Shown here piece after piece: positions 63,107 through 64,000 of a stretch of DNA of 64,000 nt. The position numbers were made by a program, and so were the translations under genes. The stretch comes from Erysipelotrichaceae bacterium. Its GTDB lineage: Bacteria; Bacillota_I; Bacilli_A; Erysipelotrichales; Erysipelotrichaceae. Below the pieces are notes generated by a model, which was not told where the DNA came from, ran no database searches, and worked only from the letters and a program-made list of their open reading frames with translations. Position 1 is the stretch's first letter. Each line of letters begins with the position of its first letter. The stretch is from assembly GCA_030525525.1 (NCBI GenBank), contig JAUNEN010000003.1, forward strand, positions 1-64,000, written 5' to 3'.

Positions 63107-64000
63107 GTAAGCAGATATTGATATACAATCATGGCGGCAGTAAGAATCACGGGTGTGAAGCACTTGCCCGGACATTGATTGCGATGATTCCTGAAGACTG
63201 CAGAATCACTCTGCTGTCGGAAGCGGCAGATCAGGATGCAATGTACGGACTCGGCGGGTTATGTGAAATCATTTCAGCGAAAGCTTCGTATTCATCAAAA
63301 TCACTTGATTTTGTCAAAGCTTATGCAGCTCTCAAGATCAAAAAGGATTATTTCCAGATGGATGTTCTTCCGTATAAGGAAGCGATCCGTCATCTTGGAA
63401 CATATGACATTGCCGTTTCGATCGGCGGGGATGTTTATTGTTATGACAATTATCCTCTGTATATCGAAATTGATCATCTGATCCGCAGGCATGCAGAACG
63501 TACAGTTCTTCTCGGATGCTCGATTGAAAAGAAGCTGTTTGATGATCCTGCATTCCTGAAAGATATCAGACAGTTTGATGTCATCTCAGCCAGAGAATCT
63601 CTGACATATGATCTTCTGAAAAAAGCAGGCTGTCAGAATACAGTCCTGATTCCCGATCTGGCTTTTACCCTTGAAAAAGAAGAAGCTGAACTTCCGGAAC
63701 ACTTTATTGCCGGAAATACAGTCGGAATCAATGTCAGTCCGCTGGTAATTGAAAGAGAGCAGAATCACGGGATTATTCTGAAAAACTATCAGAATCTGAT
63801 TGAATGCATATTAAAAGAGACGGATATGAATGTCGCTTTGATTCCGCATGTTGTATGGGATGGCAATGATGACCGTGAACCTCTGAAGAAACTTTTTGAG
63901 ATATATCAGGATACAGGCAGAGTGGTACTGATTGAAGATCATGACTGCAGAACATTGAAAGGCTATATTGCAGGATGCCGTTTTATGATCGGCGCAAGAA
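63103..64000 (+). CDS. Polysaccharide pyruvyl transferase family protein (3' end outside window)
   Basis: 299 codons are present, open to the window end. ILIYNHGGSKNHGCEALARTLI near 5-26 is the characteristic N-terminus. AVSIGGDVYCYDNYPL near 105-120, VISARESLTYDLLKKAG near 160-176, PDLAFTLE near 184-191, VGINVSPLV near 205-213 and ALIPHVVWDGNDDREPLK near 244-261 are family motifs. Members add pyruvate ketals from PEP, or act on related acceptors, giving negative charge. The ATG at 63103 overlaps the previous stop (ATGA). Confidence 0.9.
   Translation, partial: MSKQILIYNHGGSKNHGCEALARTLIAMIPEDCRITLLSEAADQDAMYGLGGLCEIISAKASYSSKSLDFVKAYAALKIKKDYFQMDVLPYKEAIRHLGTYDIAVSIGGDVYCYDNYPLYIEIDHLIRRHAERTVLLGCSIEKKLFDDPAFLKDIRQFDVISARESLTYDLLKKAGCQNTVLIPDLAFTLEKEEAELPEHFIAGNTVGINVSPLVIEREQNHGIILKNYQNLIECILKETDMNVALIPHVVWDGNDDREPLKKLFEIYQDTGRVVLIEDHDCRTLKGYIAGCRFMIGAR

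Overview
The window looks like chromosomal DNA of a low- to moderate-GC member of the Bacillota. The evidence is the CpsB-type PHP phosphatase, BY-kinases with the Wzz and kinase domains in one chain and tyrosine-glycine tails, an LCP ligase, LicD proteins, strong AGGAGG ribosome sites and compact coupled operons. An Erysipelotrichia- or Clostridia-like host is a guess; no rRNA or housekeeping marker is present to fix it.

Layout. (1) 1-39674 is a large exopolysaccharide or capsule locus, all on the + strand. It opens with the last codons of one BY-kinase, a second complete Wzz/BY-kinase and a phosphoglycosyl transferase. Then comes an AT-richer variable part: glycosyltransferases, an EpsG/Wzy-like polymerase, a nucleotide-sugar dehydrogenase, a Wzm/Wzt ABC exporter, a VioA/VioF-like pair for an N-formylated 4-amino sugar, 2-hydroxyacid dehydrogenases, two ATP-grasp proteins, two cytidylyltransferases (one fused to a DRE-TIM aldolase), two LicD transferases, acyltransferases and an asparagine-synthase-like protein. 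Its 3' end (33-39.7 kb) is scarred: a nucleotidyltransferase/metallophosphoesterase/acyltransferase module was duplicated and partly destroyed. (2) 39.7-46 kb is an interlude. It holds a lipoprotein gene broken by a stop codon, a three-gene minus-strand operon (nitrilase-like protein, winged-helix protein, unknown) and a membrane-anchored sigma-like protein with an outside SH3b domain. (3) 46155-64000 is a second, GC-richer polysaccharide locus: LCP ligase, phosphoglycosyl transferase, ABC transporter, CpsB phosphatase, a surface protein with Ig-like repeats, two BY-kinases, then an unbroken train of overlapping glycosyltransferase and polymerase genes, running off the window inside a pyruvyltransferase gene.

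How it works together (family knowledge plus inference). The phosphoglycosyl transferases load the first sugar on undecaprenyl phosphate and the glycosyltransferases extend it. The EpsG-like proteins polymerise, BY-kinases and CpsB control chain length, and the LCP protein probably attaches the product to the wall. No Wzx flippase is visible in either locus; the Wzm/Wzt pair and the full ABC transporter at 48498 are the only candidate exporters. The cytidylyltransferase and LicD genes suggest phosphodiester-linked decorations made from CDP-activated alcohols or acids.

Most interesting items: the cytidylyltransferase-aldolase fusion at 22008; a glycosyltransferase-like gene with an in-frame TAG and a G8 tract (21029-21985); the duplicated and decayed module at 33-39.7 kb; the nitrilase/winged-helix/unknown operon, with a hairpin between Shine-Dalgarno site and start codon; and the sigma-TM-SH3b fusion.
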